The position numbers were made by a program, and so were the translations under genes. From positions 1-64,000 of the forward strand of contig NZ_JASISO010000023.1 of assembly GCF_030063135.1 (NCBI RefSeq): 64,000 nucleotides of DNA, in the 5' to 3' direction. Source of the stretch: Streptomyces sp. G-G2. GTDB lineage: Bacteria > Actinomycetota > Actinomycetes > Streptomycetales > Streptomycetaceae. A model generated the notes under the pieces. The model saw nothing but the letters and a program-made list of their open reading frames with translations, did not search any database and was not told where the DNA came from. Below, one piece after another: positions 7,947 to 16,197 of this stretch (its first letter is position 1; each line of letters starts with the position of its first letter).

Positions 7947-10538
7947 GTGATGGACCTGCTAGAGCGAGAGGTCGTGCTCCAGGCCCTCGTCGGCCACCTG
8001 CAAGCGGCCGTGAGCGGCCCTGGACGTCTGGCCCTGTTGCGCGGCGAAGCCGGAATCGGCAGGACCACCGTCGTCCGCCATCTGGCGCAGCTGGCCGATC
8101 CGCACATCCGGGTCCTCGTCGGCTCGTGCGACCCGCTGACCACGCCCCGCCCGCTGGGCCCGCTGATGGACTTGGCCCCGGACCTGGGCCAGGCCGTACG
8201 CACTGCCCTGGCCGGAGTACTGGCCGGCTCCTGCCGTACGGATGAGGTCTTCGACTGCCTGCTCGCCGACCTCCGCACCTGTCCCAGCCTGCTGGTCGTG
8301 GAGGACGTCCACTGGGCCGATGAGGCCACCTTGGACCTGCTCCGTTACCTGGTCCGGCGCCTGCCGAGCGTTCCGGCCCTGATGGTGGTCACCTACCGCG
8401 ACGACGAGATCGGCCGCACCCACCACGTGACCGGCCTCCTCGGCACCCTGGCCGGCTACCCGTGGGTGTACCGCCACGATCTGGCTCCCTTGAGCCGCCG
8501 GGCCGTGGCCCGGCTCGCCACCGGACACGCCATCGACGCCGAGCAGCTCCATCACGTCTCCGCCGGGAACCCGTTCATCGTGACCGAGGTCCTGGCCGCT
8601 CCCGCCGATCCCATCCCGGCCACGGTGCGCGAGGCCGTCGCCGGCCGGCTGGCCGGCCTGTCGGCCGCCGCGCGGACGGTCGTCGACGTGCTGGCCGTCC
8701 TGGGGCGCCGGGTCTCGCTGCAGCTGCTGGCCAGCATCCTGCCGGCCCCGGAGGAGGCCCTCGACGAGGCCGTGGCCTGCGGAATCGTGTGCACTGACGG
8801 GCAGCGCACCGAGTTCCGCCACGAACTGACCCGGCTGGCGGTGCTGGATGCCGTCCCCGCCGCCTCCCGTCTGCGGGTACACCGGCGGGTTCTGGAGGTC
8901 ATGCGGTCCGGTCCGGTCGCCGCGCAGGATCTGGCGCTGCTGGCCGATCATTCCGAGGGCGCCGGTGATCCGACCGCCGTGTTGGAGTACGCGCCCGCGG
9001 CGGCCGCCCACGCCGCCTCCTCGGGCGCGTACCGGGAAGCAGCCGCCCAATACGCCCGCGCCCTGCGGTACGCCGACCGCCTGCCACCCGATCGGTTGGC
9101 CTCCCTGCTGGAGGGCCATTCCCGGGCCTGTCTCCTGTCCAGCCGACTGGACGAGGGGATCGCCACCCGGCGTACCGCCGTGCGGCTGCGCCGGGAGCTG
9201 GGCGACCAGCTGCGCGAGGGGGAGGACCTGCGCTGGCTGTCGTGCTGGCTGTGGCCGGCGGGCCGGGGCGCCGAAGCCAGACAGACCGGCCTGGACGCCG
9301 TACGGGTGCTCGAAGGGATGGGGCCGAGCCAGGAGCTGGCCCAGGCGTACCTGAACCTCTGTCAGCTGGCCTGCTACGGCCACGAGAGGGTAGAGGTGAC
9401 CGCCGCCTACGCCGAGAAGGCCATCGTTGTGGGTGAGCGCTTCGGCGATGCGGCGGTACCGGTCCAGGCACGCTTCCATGCCGCGGCGGCACGCATGCTG
9501 GGCGAAGGGTGCGGCTGGGAGGACTGCGAACACGCGCTGTCCAGCGCGATGGCCCAGGATCTGCCAGTGGACTCGGGGCTCTTGGCACTCGTCACGTGCT
9601 GGTTCGCCGCGCTGCGGCGTGATGCCGCCCGCACCACCGCGGCCGTGAGCCGGGCGGAATCGTATTGCCTCGATCGTGACCTGCGGTCCTACCTGCTGTG
9701 CGCGAGGGCCTGGGGCAGCTGGGGGCTGCTGAACCAGGGCTTGTGGATCCCGGCCGCCGACGCCGCACAGGCGGTCCTGTCCCATCCCGGCTCACCACCG
9801 GTCGCCCGGTCCGTGGCCCTGACCGTCCTGGGCCTGGTGCAGGCCCGTCAGGGCAAGGCCCGGGTGTGGCCGCTGCTGGAGCGAGCGGCGAGCCTGGCCG
9901 ACTCGGACTGCCTGCTGGACACGGGCCTGGGGTGGGAGGCACGGGTCGAGGCTGCCTGGCTGGTCGGTGATCACGAGCTGGTGCGGACGGAGGCCGGGCG
10001 CGGTCTGGCGGCGTTGGCGGATCGCACCCACCCCTGGCTGTCCGGACCCTTGGCCTGCTGGATCCAGCGCGCCGGAGGAACACCGCCGCAGGTGCCGGCG
10101 GCCGGGCCCTACGCGCTGGAGCTGGCCGGCGACTGGGCCGGCGCCGCGGCGCAGTGGGACCGGCTCGGCTGCCCCTACGATGCCGCGCTGGCCCGGCTGG
10201 CCGGCGACACCCCCGCGCTGCACCAGGCCCTGACCGCCTTCGAGGCCCTCGGCGCCCGGCCGGCGGTGGTGCGCACCCGCGCCCTGATGCGTACCCGCGG
10301 TGTCCGCCCGGCCCAGGGTGGTCCCCGGTCGGCGACCCGGGCCAATCCGTACGGGCTGACCAACCGTGAGCTGGACGTCCTGAAGCTGCTGGATGAGGGC
10401 CTGTCGGATGCCGAGATCGCCGCCCGCCTCTACATCACCCCCAAGACCGCCGGACATCACGTGGGCGCGGTACTGACCAAACTCGGCGTCCACACCCGCC
10501 ACGAAGCCGCCCGCAAGCTCCACCCTTCCGAGCACTGA
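7947..10538 (+). CDS. Large ATP-binding LuxR-family (LAL/MalT-type) regulator
   Basis: An 863-residue regulator. An N-terminal AAA-type ATPase has Walker A at residues 33-41 (GEAGIGRTT) and Walker B near residue 110 (LLVVEDVHWAD), followed by a long helical, TPR-like sensor region (about 330-780) and a C-terminal LuxR helix-turn-helix (NRELDVLKLLDEGLSDAEIAARLYI). The length is typical of LAL regulators. The invariant Walker A Lys is Arg39 here, which usually weakens or abolishes ATP hydrolysis, so the protein may bind nucleotide without turnover. GTG at 7947 or the ATG right after it can serve as start. A small exported protein follows after 10 bp, and the poly-Asn gene B is divergent, so either is a candidate target. 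Confidence 0.88.
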   Translation: MMDLLEREVVLQALVGHLQAAVSGPGRLALLRGEAGIGRTTVVRHLAQLADPHIRVLVGSCDPLTTPRPLGPLMDLAPDLGQAVRTALAGVLAGSCRTDEVFDCLLADLRTCPSLLVVEDVHWADEATLDLLRYLVRRLPSVPALMVVTYRDDEIGRTHHVTGLLGTLAGYPWVYRHDLAPLSRRAVARLATGHAIDAEQLHHVSAGNPFIVTEVLAAPADPIPATVREAVAGRLAGLSAAARTVVDVLAVLGRRVSLQLLASILPAPEEALDEAVACGIVCTDGQRTEFRHELTRLAVLDAVPAASRLRVHRRVLEVMRSGPVAAQDLALLADHSEGAGDPTAVLEYAPAAAAHAASSGAYREAAAQYARALRYADRLPPDRLASLLEGHSRACLLSSRLDEGIATRRTAVRLRRELGDQLREGEDLRWLSCWLWPAGRGAEARQTGLDAVRVLEGMGPSQELAQAYLNLCQLACYGHERVEVTAAYAEKAIVVGERFGDAAVPVQARFHAAAARMLGEGCGWEDCEHALSSAMAQDLPVDSGLLALVTCWFAALRRDAARTTAAVSRAESYCLDRDLRSYLLCARAWGSWGLLNQGLWIPAADAAQAVLSHPGSPPVARSVALTVLGLVQARQGKARVWPLLERAASLADSDCLLDTGLGWEARVEAAWLVGDHELVRTEAGRGLAALADRTHPWLSGPLACWIQRAGGTPPQVPAAGPYALELAGDWAGAAAQWDRLGCPYDAALARLAGDTPALHQALTAFEALGARPAVVRTRALMRTRGVRPAQGGPRSATRANPYGLTNRELDVLKLLDEGLSDAEIAARLYITPKTAGHHVGAVLTKLGVHTRHEAARKLHPSEH

Positions 10539-10548
10539 CAGGGCTCAG

Positions 10549-10914
10549 GTGATGAGGATGAAGAAAACAGCCTTCAGGCGTACCGGCCTCGCGGCCGCCG
10601 CTTCCTGCTGCATGACACTCGGCGCGTGGGGCGCGTCGGCGAGTGACGCGGGCGCCGTGTCACAGACGTCGCGGGCCGCGCCTGCGGCGTCGGCGCCCCA
10701 GTGCTATGCGGCGCGGGGCGACCCGGGCCGGGTCGTGTGCTACCGGACGTCGTGGAAGGCGGAGTACCGGAACGGCGACATCGTCTACATCCCCAGGCTC
10801 ATACAGGTGCCCACCCCTTCACCTCCACCGCCCGTCACCGCCGTGGACAGCCTCGACGACATTCGTCCGGGCGGCGGACCCGGCAGCGGCCCCGACCCCG
10901 GGAGCAGCGGGTGA
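10549..10914 (+). CDS. Small exported protein downstream of the LuxR regulator
   Basis: A 121-residue protein with a basic N-terminus, a hydrophobic signal segment (about residues 13-32), a short region with two Cys (PQCYAARG and RVVCYRTSW) and a Pro/Gly/Ser-rich tail. Possible starts are GTG 10549, ATG 10552 or ATG 10558; none has a strong ribosome site, which fits translational coupling to the regulator ending 10 bp upstream. Family unknown. Confidence 0.6.
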   Translation: MMRMKKTAFRRTGLAAAASCCMTLGAWGASASDAGAVSQTSRAAPAASAPQCYAARGDPGRVVCYRTSWKAEYRNGDIVYIPRLIQVPTPSPPPPVTAVDSLDDIRPGGGPGSGPDPGSSG

Positions 10915-11047
10915 TGTCGCCGGTCAGCGGGAGCGCGGGGTGCGACACCCGCGGGGGCACGCCGAGCACCGCGCCCGGCCGAGCACCGCGCCCGGCCGGT
11001 CACGGCGCGGGTGGACGCGGCCCGCACGCGTGACCGACCATGGCCCG

Positions 11048-11995
11048 ATGTCACTGAGCACGCACCAGGCCGAGCTGTTCGAGAGTTCCCGGGGCCGCCT
11101 GGAGGCGATCGCCTACCGGCTGCTGGGGTCGGCCGGTGACGCCGAGGACGCGGTGCAGGACACGTACCTGCGGTGGCACGCTGCGGACCGGCGACTGATC
11201 GAGACGCCCGAGGCGTGGCTGACGAAGGTCCTCACCAACCTCTGCCTCAATCAGCTCACTTCGGCGCGGGTCAGGCGGGAGAGCTACGTCGGGCACTGGC
11301 TCCCGGAGCCGGTCCTGGCCGGGGACCCGATGCTCGGTCCGGCCGACACCGCCGAGCAGCGCGAGTCGGTCTCCCTCGCGATGCTCCTCCTGATGGAGCG
11401 GCTGTCGCCCAATGAGCGCGTGGTGTACGTACTGCGCGAGGCGTTCGGGTACGCGCACCGCGAGGTCGCGGAGATCCTCGAACTCACCGAGTCCAACTGC
11501 CAGCAGATCTACCGGCGGGCCAAGCAGCACCTCGCCACCGACCGGCCCCGCACCGAGATCGACGCGGCCGCCGCGCGCAAGGTCGTCGAGGAATTCCTCG
11601 CCGCGGCCCTCAGCGGCGACACCGAGCCGCTGATCCGGCTGCTCGCCGACGACGCGGTCAGCGTGGCCGACGGCGGCGCCCGGGTCCAGGCACTCAGGAT
11701 CCCAGTCATCGGTGCGCTCCGCATCGCGCGTTACCTGCGCGGCCTGTTCCGTCCGACTCCCGCCAAGCGCGCCAGTATCGGCGGCACCGCCGCCGCCCTG
11801 CACATCGCCGTCGTCAACGGCGCTCCCGCCCTGCTGATCGCGGCGGGCGAGCGGATCGTCGGCGTCATCTGCCTCGACGCGACCCCGGACGGCGTCGGGG
11901 CGATCCGCATCCAGGTCAACCCCGACAAGCTGGAGCGCATCACCCGCCGGTGGGCGGCCGAAGGCACCCATCAGGCCCTGGCAGAGATCTGGTGA
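11048..11995 (+). CDS. sigJ: ECF41-type RNA polymerase sigma factor (SigJ family)
   Basis: A 315-residue extracytoplasmic-function sigma factor with regions sigma2 (RLEAIAYRLLGSAGDAEDAVQDTYLRW) split here as RLEAIAYRLLGSAGDAED and AVQDTYLRW, a linker with YVGHWLPEP, sigma4 (LSPNERVVYVLREAFGY) and a C-terminal SnoaL-like extension. The linker WLPEP, a DGGAR variant of the DGGGR motif and the C-terminal NPDKL are the signature motifs of group ECF41, whose C-terminal domain replaces a separate anti-sigma factor. I chose ATG 11048; GTG 11030 is also possible. ECF41 genes typically sit next to a carboxymuconolactone decarboxylase, oxidoreductase or epimerase target gene; the FAD oxidoreductase gene next door fits this. 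Confidence 0.9.
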   Translation: MSLSTHQAELFESSRGRLEAIAYRLLGSAGDAEDAVQDTYLRWHAADRRLIETPEAWLTKVLTNLCLNQLTSARVRRESYVGHWLPEPVLAGDPMLGPADTAEQRESVSLAMLLLMERLSPNERVVYVLREAFGYAHREVAEILELTESNCQQIYRRAKQHLATDRPRTEIDAAAARKVVEEFLAAALSGDTEPLIRLLADDAVSVADGGARVQALRIPVIGALRIARYLRGLFRPTPAKRASIGGTAAALHIAVVNGAPALLIAAGERIVGVICLDATPDGVGAIRIQVNPDKLERITRRWAAEGTHQALAEIW

Positions 11996-12015
11996 CCCAC
12001 GTCACCATCGGATCC

Positions 12016-12037
12016 TGTCAGGGATCGCGCGGCTGTC
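12016..12037 (+). promoter_or_regulatory. Candidate ECF41 promoter of the oxidoreductase gene
   Basis: TGTCA at 12016-12020 matches the -35 core reported for ECF41 target promoters. TGTC at 12034-12037 could be a variant of the CGTC -10 element, but the spacing is short. It lies about 40-60 bp upstream of the oxidoreductase start. Motif knowledge is from the ECF41 family; the assignment here is inference. Confidence 0.4.
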
Positions 12038-12076
12038 CGGTTCAGGAGGTGAGTCCAACCGGATAGGGAGCCAGCC

Positions 12077-13282
12077 ATGAAGCACCGCATCGTTGTCCTC
12101 GGAGCCGGGTACGCCGGAGCCATCACCGCCGGCCGCCTCGCCAAGCGCCTGCACCGCGACGACGTCGAGATCACCCTGGTCAACGGCGAGGCCGACTTCG
12201 TCGAGCGGGTGCGTCTGCACCAGCTCGCCGGCGGCCAGGACCTGCCGCGCCGCCCGCTCCGCGACGTGTTCGCGGGCACCGGCGTGCGGGTCCGGACGGC
12301 GTGGGTCACCGCGGTCGACGCGGACGCCAAGACCGTCGGCCTCACCGGCGGGGACGGCGAAGCCGAGACCCTCGGCTACGACACCCTCGTGTACGCCCTG
12401 GGGAGCGCCATCGCCGACCACGGCGTCCCCGGTGTGGCCGAGTACGCCCACGACGTCGCCGGGAAGCACGGCGCGCTGCGGCTGCGGGCACGGCTGGGCG
12501 AGCTGGAGCCGGGCGCGGCCGTACTGGTCGCGGGCGGCGGCCTGACCGGCATCGAAGCGGCCACCGAGATCGCCGAGGCGCACCCGCACCTCAGGGTCGC
12601 CATCGCCGCCCGCGGCGGCGTCGGGGACTGGCTCAGCGACAAGGCCCAGCGGCACCTGGGCGCCGTCCTCGACCGGCTCGGCATCACGGTCCACGAGCAG
12701 ACCGAGATCACGCGCGTCGCGGCGGACGGCGTGGTCACCCGCGGGGACGGGGAGATCCCGGCCCGAGTGACCGTGTGGGCCGCCGGTTTCACCGTGCACC
12801 CGATCGCGGCCGCCACCACCCTGGAGGTGTCCGGCACCGGACGGATCGTCGTCGACGCCACCATGCGCTCGGTCTCACACCCCGATGTGTACGCCGTCGG
12901 GGACGCCGCGTTCGCCGAAGGAGCGGGAGGGGAACCGCTGCGGATGGCCTGCGCGACGGCGAACCCGATGGCGTGGCGGGCCGCCGACGCCCTGGCCGCG
13001 CGGCTGACCGGCCGCAGGGTTCCCGAGACCACGATCGGCTACTCGGCCCAGTGCGTCAGCCTCGGACGGCGCGACGGGATCTTCCAGCGCGTCACCCGTG
13101 CGGACCGGATGACGTCCAGCGTCGTCACGGGCCGGGCCGCCGCCCGCATCAAGGAGTTCATCTGCGCGGGCACGGCCTGGGGGATCGCCCACCCGACCAT
13201 GATGCTGCCGAGCCGCCGCCGCCACGTCGTGGCGAGCGCAGCCGCCACCCACCGGCTTCCTGCACCCCATCTCGTACGCTAA
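12077..13282 (+). CDS. FAD/NAD(P)-dependent oxidoreductase (NDH-2-like)
   Basis: A 401-residue flavoprotein of the pyridine-nucleotide-disulfide oxidoreductase superfamily, close to type II NADH dehydrogenases. The FAD-binding motif VLGAGYAGAITAGRL is at the N-terminus, the NAD(P)-binding motif VAGGGLTGIEAATEIAE is at about residues 150-166, and the FAD ribityl contact VYAVGDAAFAEG is near residue 275. There is no redox CxxC pair. Electron donor and acceptor are unknown. Its position 81 bp after the ECF41 sigma factor gene suggests that it is the sigma factor's target and forms the conserved ECF41-oxidoreductase module. Confidence 0.85.
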   Translation: MKHRIVVLGAGYAGAITAGRLAKRLHRDDVEITLVNGEADFVERVRLHQLAGGQDLPRRPLRDVFAGTGVRVRTAWVTAVDADAKTVGLTGGDGEAETLGYDTLVYALGSAIADHGVPGVAEYAHDVAGKHGALRLRARLGELEPGAAVLVAGGGLTGIEAATEIAEAHPHLRVAIAARGGVGDWLSDKAQRHLGAVLDRLGITVHEQTEITRVAADGVVTRGDGEIPARVTVWAAGFTVHPIAAATTLEVSGTGRIVVDATMRSVSHPDVYAVGDAAFAEGAGGEPLRMACATANPMAWRAADALAARLTGRRVPETTIGYSAQCVSLGRRDGIFQRVTRADRMTSSVVTGRAAARIKEFICAGTAWGIAHPTMMLPSRRRHVVASAAATHRLPAPHLVR

Positions 13283-13319
13283 CCGCTCAAAGGGGGCCTC
13301 TATCCCACAAAGGAGACCC

Positions 13320-13859
13320 ATGAGCGAGAGCACCACCCCCGCCGCACCCCCGCCCGCATCCCCGTCCCCGCTCCCCCGGCCCCGCCGGGGCGCCGACTGG
13401 ATGTTCGGCGGGGTGTACGGGACCGTGCTGGCCAGTGGGCTGTTGGCGGCGCTGGACCACAAGGGGGGTCCGTACACCCCCTACTACGACGCCAGCTGGG
13501 TGCTCGTGACCGCCGCTACCGCCGGGCTCGCGCACGGGTACTCGCACCACATGACCACCCACCAGGACGGCTCGGCCAAACACCGGTGGCGGCTGCTCGT
13601 GCGGGCGTTGTACAACGAGTGGCCGATGATCGCCGCCACCCTGCCCACCGTGCTGCTGCTGGTCCTGGCCGGGCTGGCCGACTGGGACTCCCCCGGGGTG
13701 ACGGCCGTCGGGCTCGGGGGGAACACCGCGCTGCTGTTCGCGTGGGGGTCCACGGTCGCGGTGCGGGTGGGTTACCGGCTCACCTCGGCGCTGCTCATCG
13801 GCGCGGCGGACGCCACGATCGGGCTGGTGATCATCGTGGCGAACGCGCTCATCAAGTAG
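13320..13859 (+). CDS. Integral membrane protein
   Basis: A 179-residue protein with a Pro/Ser-rich N-terminus and about four to five hydrophobic segments, two pairs spanning about residues 30-75 and 98-178. A conserved-looking HGYSHHMTTHQ stretch between the two halves contains four His and could bind metal. The ATG has a strong AAAGGAG site. It is a type of membrane protein common in actinobacteria; the function is unknown. Confidence 0.75.
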   Translation: MSESTTPAAPPPASPSPLPRPRRGADWMFGGVYGTVLASGLLAALDHKGGPYTPYYDASWVLVTAATAGLAHGYSHHMTTHQDGSAKHRWRLLVRALYNEWPMIAATLPTVLLLVLAGLADWDSPGVTAVGLGGNTALLFAWGSTVAVRVGYRLTSALLIGAADATIGLVIIVANALIK

Positions 13860-13860
13860 C

Positions 13861-13877
13861 CGGGGCACACGGCCCCG
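13861..13877. terminator. Short GC hairpin between convergent genes
   Basis: CGGGGC (13861-13866) pairs with GCCCCG (13872-13877) across a 5-nt loop right after the stop of the membrane protein gene. It probably serves both convergent genes. Confidence 0.45.
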
Positions 13878-13890
13878 CACCGCCCCGGGG

Positions 13891-14883
13891 CTACCCCTGC
13901 GCCCGGCTCGCCTCCCCCGGGCCCTCCTCCCCCAGGCCCGCTTCCGCTTCCGCCAGGATCTCCGTCAGCCGGGCCCCGAACGCGGCGTCCCGGGCGTCCG
14001 GGACGCCCGTGCGCGCCGAGGTCAGGAGGGCGTCGAGGGCGCGGCCGTACGCGCCCGGTACGTCGCTCCAGTCCGGGAGGCTGAAGACGCCGGCCGCGCC
14101 GCGCAGCTCCAGGCCGACCCCGGCGGCGGCCGTGGGCGCGCCCAGGCCGAGGGTGGCGGTGCTGGCCGCGCCGGAGGTGTGGCGCAGGGTCAGCTGGACG
14201 ACGTCGGAGGGGCCGCGCGTGGCGCTGACCCGGACCACGTCGCCCAGGACCGGGATGAGGACGGACAAGGCGTGGGGGCCCACGTCCCACAGGCCGCCCT
14301 TCTGCTTCCGCCACGGCGAGTCGGCGTACTCGTTGGGCGCGCCGTCCGGCGGGAAGAGGGCGCCGAGCCAGTAGGCGTTGGCGGTGAACCAGCCGTCGCG
14401 GGCGGCCTGTTCCTCGACCCATCCGGCGGTCGGCCGGGCGAAGCGCAGGGTGAGGAAGACGATGGAGGCGACCTGGTGGCGGGCGGCGGCGTCGGCGACG
14501 GCGCGGGCCCGGGTGACGTCGGTGGCCACGGGTTTGTCGAGCAGCAGGTGGCATCCGGCGGCGGCCGCCCGGACGGCGAGCGGGGCCTGGACGTCGGGGG
14601 GCAGGGCGAAGGCCACGGCGTCACACTCAGCGAACAACTCGTCGGGGTCTTCGTACACCTTCACCCCGTACTGGCGGGCCAGTTCGGCGGCGGCCTCGGG
14701 GCGTCGGCCCCAGACTCCGGCGAACTCGGAGCCGGTGTGGGCGGTGAGTGCGGGGGCGTGGGTGCGGCGGGCCCAGGGGCCCGTACCGAGCAGCCCCACG
14801 CGGGGCAGGGGCCCGTCGGGCCGGTCGGAGGCGCCCGCGGAGGGGTCGTCACTGGCTGAAGTCAAATCATACGAAATGCTCAC
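13891..14883 (-). CDS. Gfo/Idh/MocA family oxidoreductase
   Basis: A 330-residue NAD(P)-dependent dehydrogenase. The N-terminal Rossmann motif is VGLLGTGPWARR, the family signature LLDKPVATD follows (the EKP-like motif with Asp for Glu), and a C-terminal Gfo/Idh substrate domain includes GGLWDVGPHAL with the catalytic-region His. The GTG at 14883 was chosen because the upstream part of the frame has no family similarity. The gene is divergent from glnII. The substrate, probably a sugar or sugar acid, cannot be told from the sequence. Confidence 0.85.
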   Translation of the reverse strand: MSISYDLTSASDDPSAGASDRPDGPLPRVGLLGTGPWARRTHAPALTAHTGSEFAGVWGRRPEAAAELARQYGVKVYEDPDELFAECDAVAFALPPDVQAPLAVRAAAAGCHLLLDKPVATDVTRARAVADAAARHQVASIVFLTLRFARPTAGWVEEQAARDGWFTANAYWLGALFPPDGAPNEYADSPWRKQKGGLWDVGPHALSVLIPVLGDVVRVSATRGPSDVVQLTLRHTSGAASTATLGLGAPTAAAGVGLELRGAAGVFSLPDWSDVPGAYGRALDALLTSARTGVPDARDAAFGARLTEILAEAEAGLGEEGPGEASRAQG

Positions 14884-14970
14884 GCACTCAGTCTGCCCCA
14901 CGCGCGGCCCCACCGGTCGGGCGCGCCACCCTCTCCCGCACAACCCGCCCGACCTGCGACGCGAACTCCG

Positions 14971-15008
14971 GTAACACGGGGTTCACACACGGGCAACGGA
15001 AGAGAAAT
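14971..15008 (+). promoter_or_regulatory. GlnR box upstream of glnII
   Basis: Four 5-bp half sites are spaced exactly by 6 bp: GTAAC (14971), TTCAC (14982), GCAAC (14993) and GAAAT (15004). The GlnR consensus in Streptomyces is gTnAC-n6-GaAAc repeated twice; the first and fourth sites match well, and the second and third are degenerate. It lies 68 bp upstream of the glnII start and would place nitrogen control on glnII. Confidence 0.75.
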
Positions 15009-15075
15009 CGCGAGCGGGCACGCTGCGGTCATCACCGCAGTCACCGCAGTACCCGCAGAGTCTGAGGACGGTCCC

Positions 15076-16095
15076 GTGAGCTACAAGGCTGAGTACATCT
15101 GGATCGACGGCACCGAGCCGACGGCCAAGCTTCGCTCCAAGACGAAGATCATGACGGACGGCGACGCGCTGCCGATCTGGGGCTTCGACGGATCGAGCAC
15201 GAACCAGGCCGAGGGCCACGCCTCCGACCGGGTGCTCCAGCCGGTGTTCTCCTGCCCGGACCCGATCCGCGGCGGCGACAACATCCTCGTCATGTGCGAG
15301 GTACTGAACATCGACATGACTCCGCACGAGTCGAACACCCGCGCCCTGCTGCGCCCCGTCGCCGAGAAGCACGGCGCGCAGGAGCCGATCTTCGGCATCG
15401 AGCAGGAGTACACCTTCTTCGACGGGATCCGCCCGCTCGGCTTCCCCGTCGGCGGTTTCCCGGCCGCGCAGGGCGGCTACTACTGCGGCGTCGGCTCGGA
15501 CGAGATCTTCGGCCGTGAGATCGTCGAGAAGCACCTCGACCACTGCCTCGCGGCGGGTCTGAGCATCTCCGGCATCAACGCCGAGGTCATGCCCGGCCAG
15601 TGGGAGTTCCAGGTCGGCCCGGTCGGCCCGTTGGAGGTCTCCGACCAGCTGTGGATCGCGCGCTGGCTGCTCTACCGCACGGCCGAGGACTTCAACGTGT
15701 CCGCCACCTTGAACCCGAAGCCGGTCAAGGGCGACTGGAACGGCGCGGGCGCGCACACCAACTTCTCGACCAAGGCGATGCGCGAGGACTACCGCGCGAT
15801 CATCTCGGCGTGCGAGTCCCTGGGCGAGGGCTCGAAGCCGCTGGACCACGTCAAGCACTACGGCGCGGGCATCGACGAGCGGCTGACCGGTCTTCACGAG
15901 ACCGCCCCGTGGAACGAGTACAGCTACGGCGTCTCCGACCGCGGCGCCTCCGTCCGCATCCCGTGGCAGGTGGAGAAGGACGGCAAGGGCTACATCGAGG
16001 ACCGCCGCCCGAACGCGAACGTCGACCCGTACGTGGTCACCCGCCTGATCGTGGACACCTGCTGCACCGCCCTGGAGAAGGACGGTCTGGTCTGA
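15076..16095 (+). CDS. glnII: Glutamine synthetase type II
   Basis: A 339-residue eukaryote-like type II glutamine synthetase that makes glutamine from glutamate, ammonium and ATP in the cytoplasm as an octamer or decamer. Visible family features are the N-terminal YIWIDGTEPTAKLRSKTK, the beta-grasp WGFDGSST motif, the active-site PIFGIEQEYTFFDG, the MPGQWEFQVGP metal-site segment, the NGAGAHTNFSTKAMR ATP-site segment and the C-terminal RRPNANVDPYVV. The length is normal. It lacks the NLYDLP adenylylation site, so GlnE does not control it; regulation is expected through the GlnR box just upstream. A GTG start is used. Confidence 0.97.
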   Translation: MSYKAEYIWIDGTEPTAKLRSKTKIMTDGDALPIWGFDGSSTNQAEGHASDRVLQPVFSCPDPIRGGDNILVMCEVLNIDMTPHESNTRALLRPVAEKHGAQEPIFGIEQEYTFFDGIRPLGFPVGGFPAAQGGYYCGVGSDEIFGREIVEKHLDHCLAAGLSISGINAEVMPGQWEFQVGPVGPLEVSDQLWIARWLLYRTAEDFNVSATLNPKPVKGDWNGAGAHTNFSTKAMREDYRAIISACESLGEGSKPLDHVKHYGAGIDERLTGLHETAPWNEYSYGVSDRGASVRIPWQVEKDGKGYIEDRRPNANVDPYVVTRLIVDTCCTALEKDGLV

Positions 16096-16122
16096 GACCG
16101 GCCCCCCCACCGCCCCCGCAGC

Positions 16123-16175
16123 ACTGACGACGGCGCCCGAACTGCCCCCGGAGGCAGGCCGGCGCCGTTGTCAGT
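16123..16175 (+). terminator. Terminator of glnII
   Basis: ACTGACGACGGCGCC (16123-16137) pairs with GGCGCCGTTGTCAGT (16161-16175), 15 bp with one G-T wobble. The loop contains a second small hairpin, CTGCC/GGCAG. Confidence 0.75.
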
Positions 16176-16197
16176 CGGACGTGCCACTGTGGTCCCC

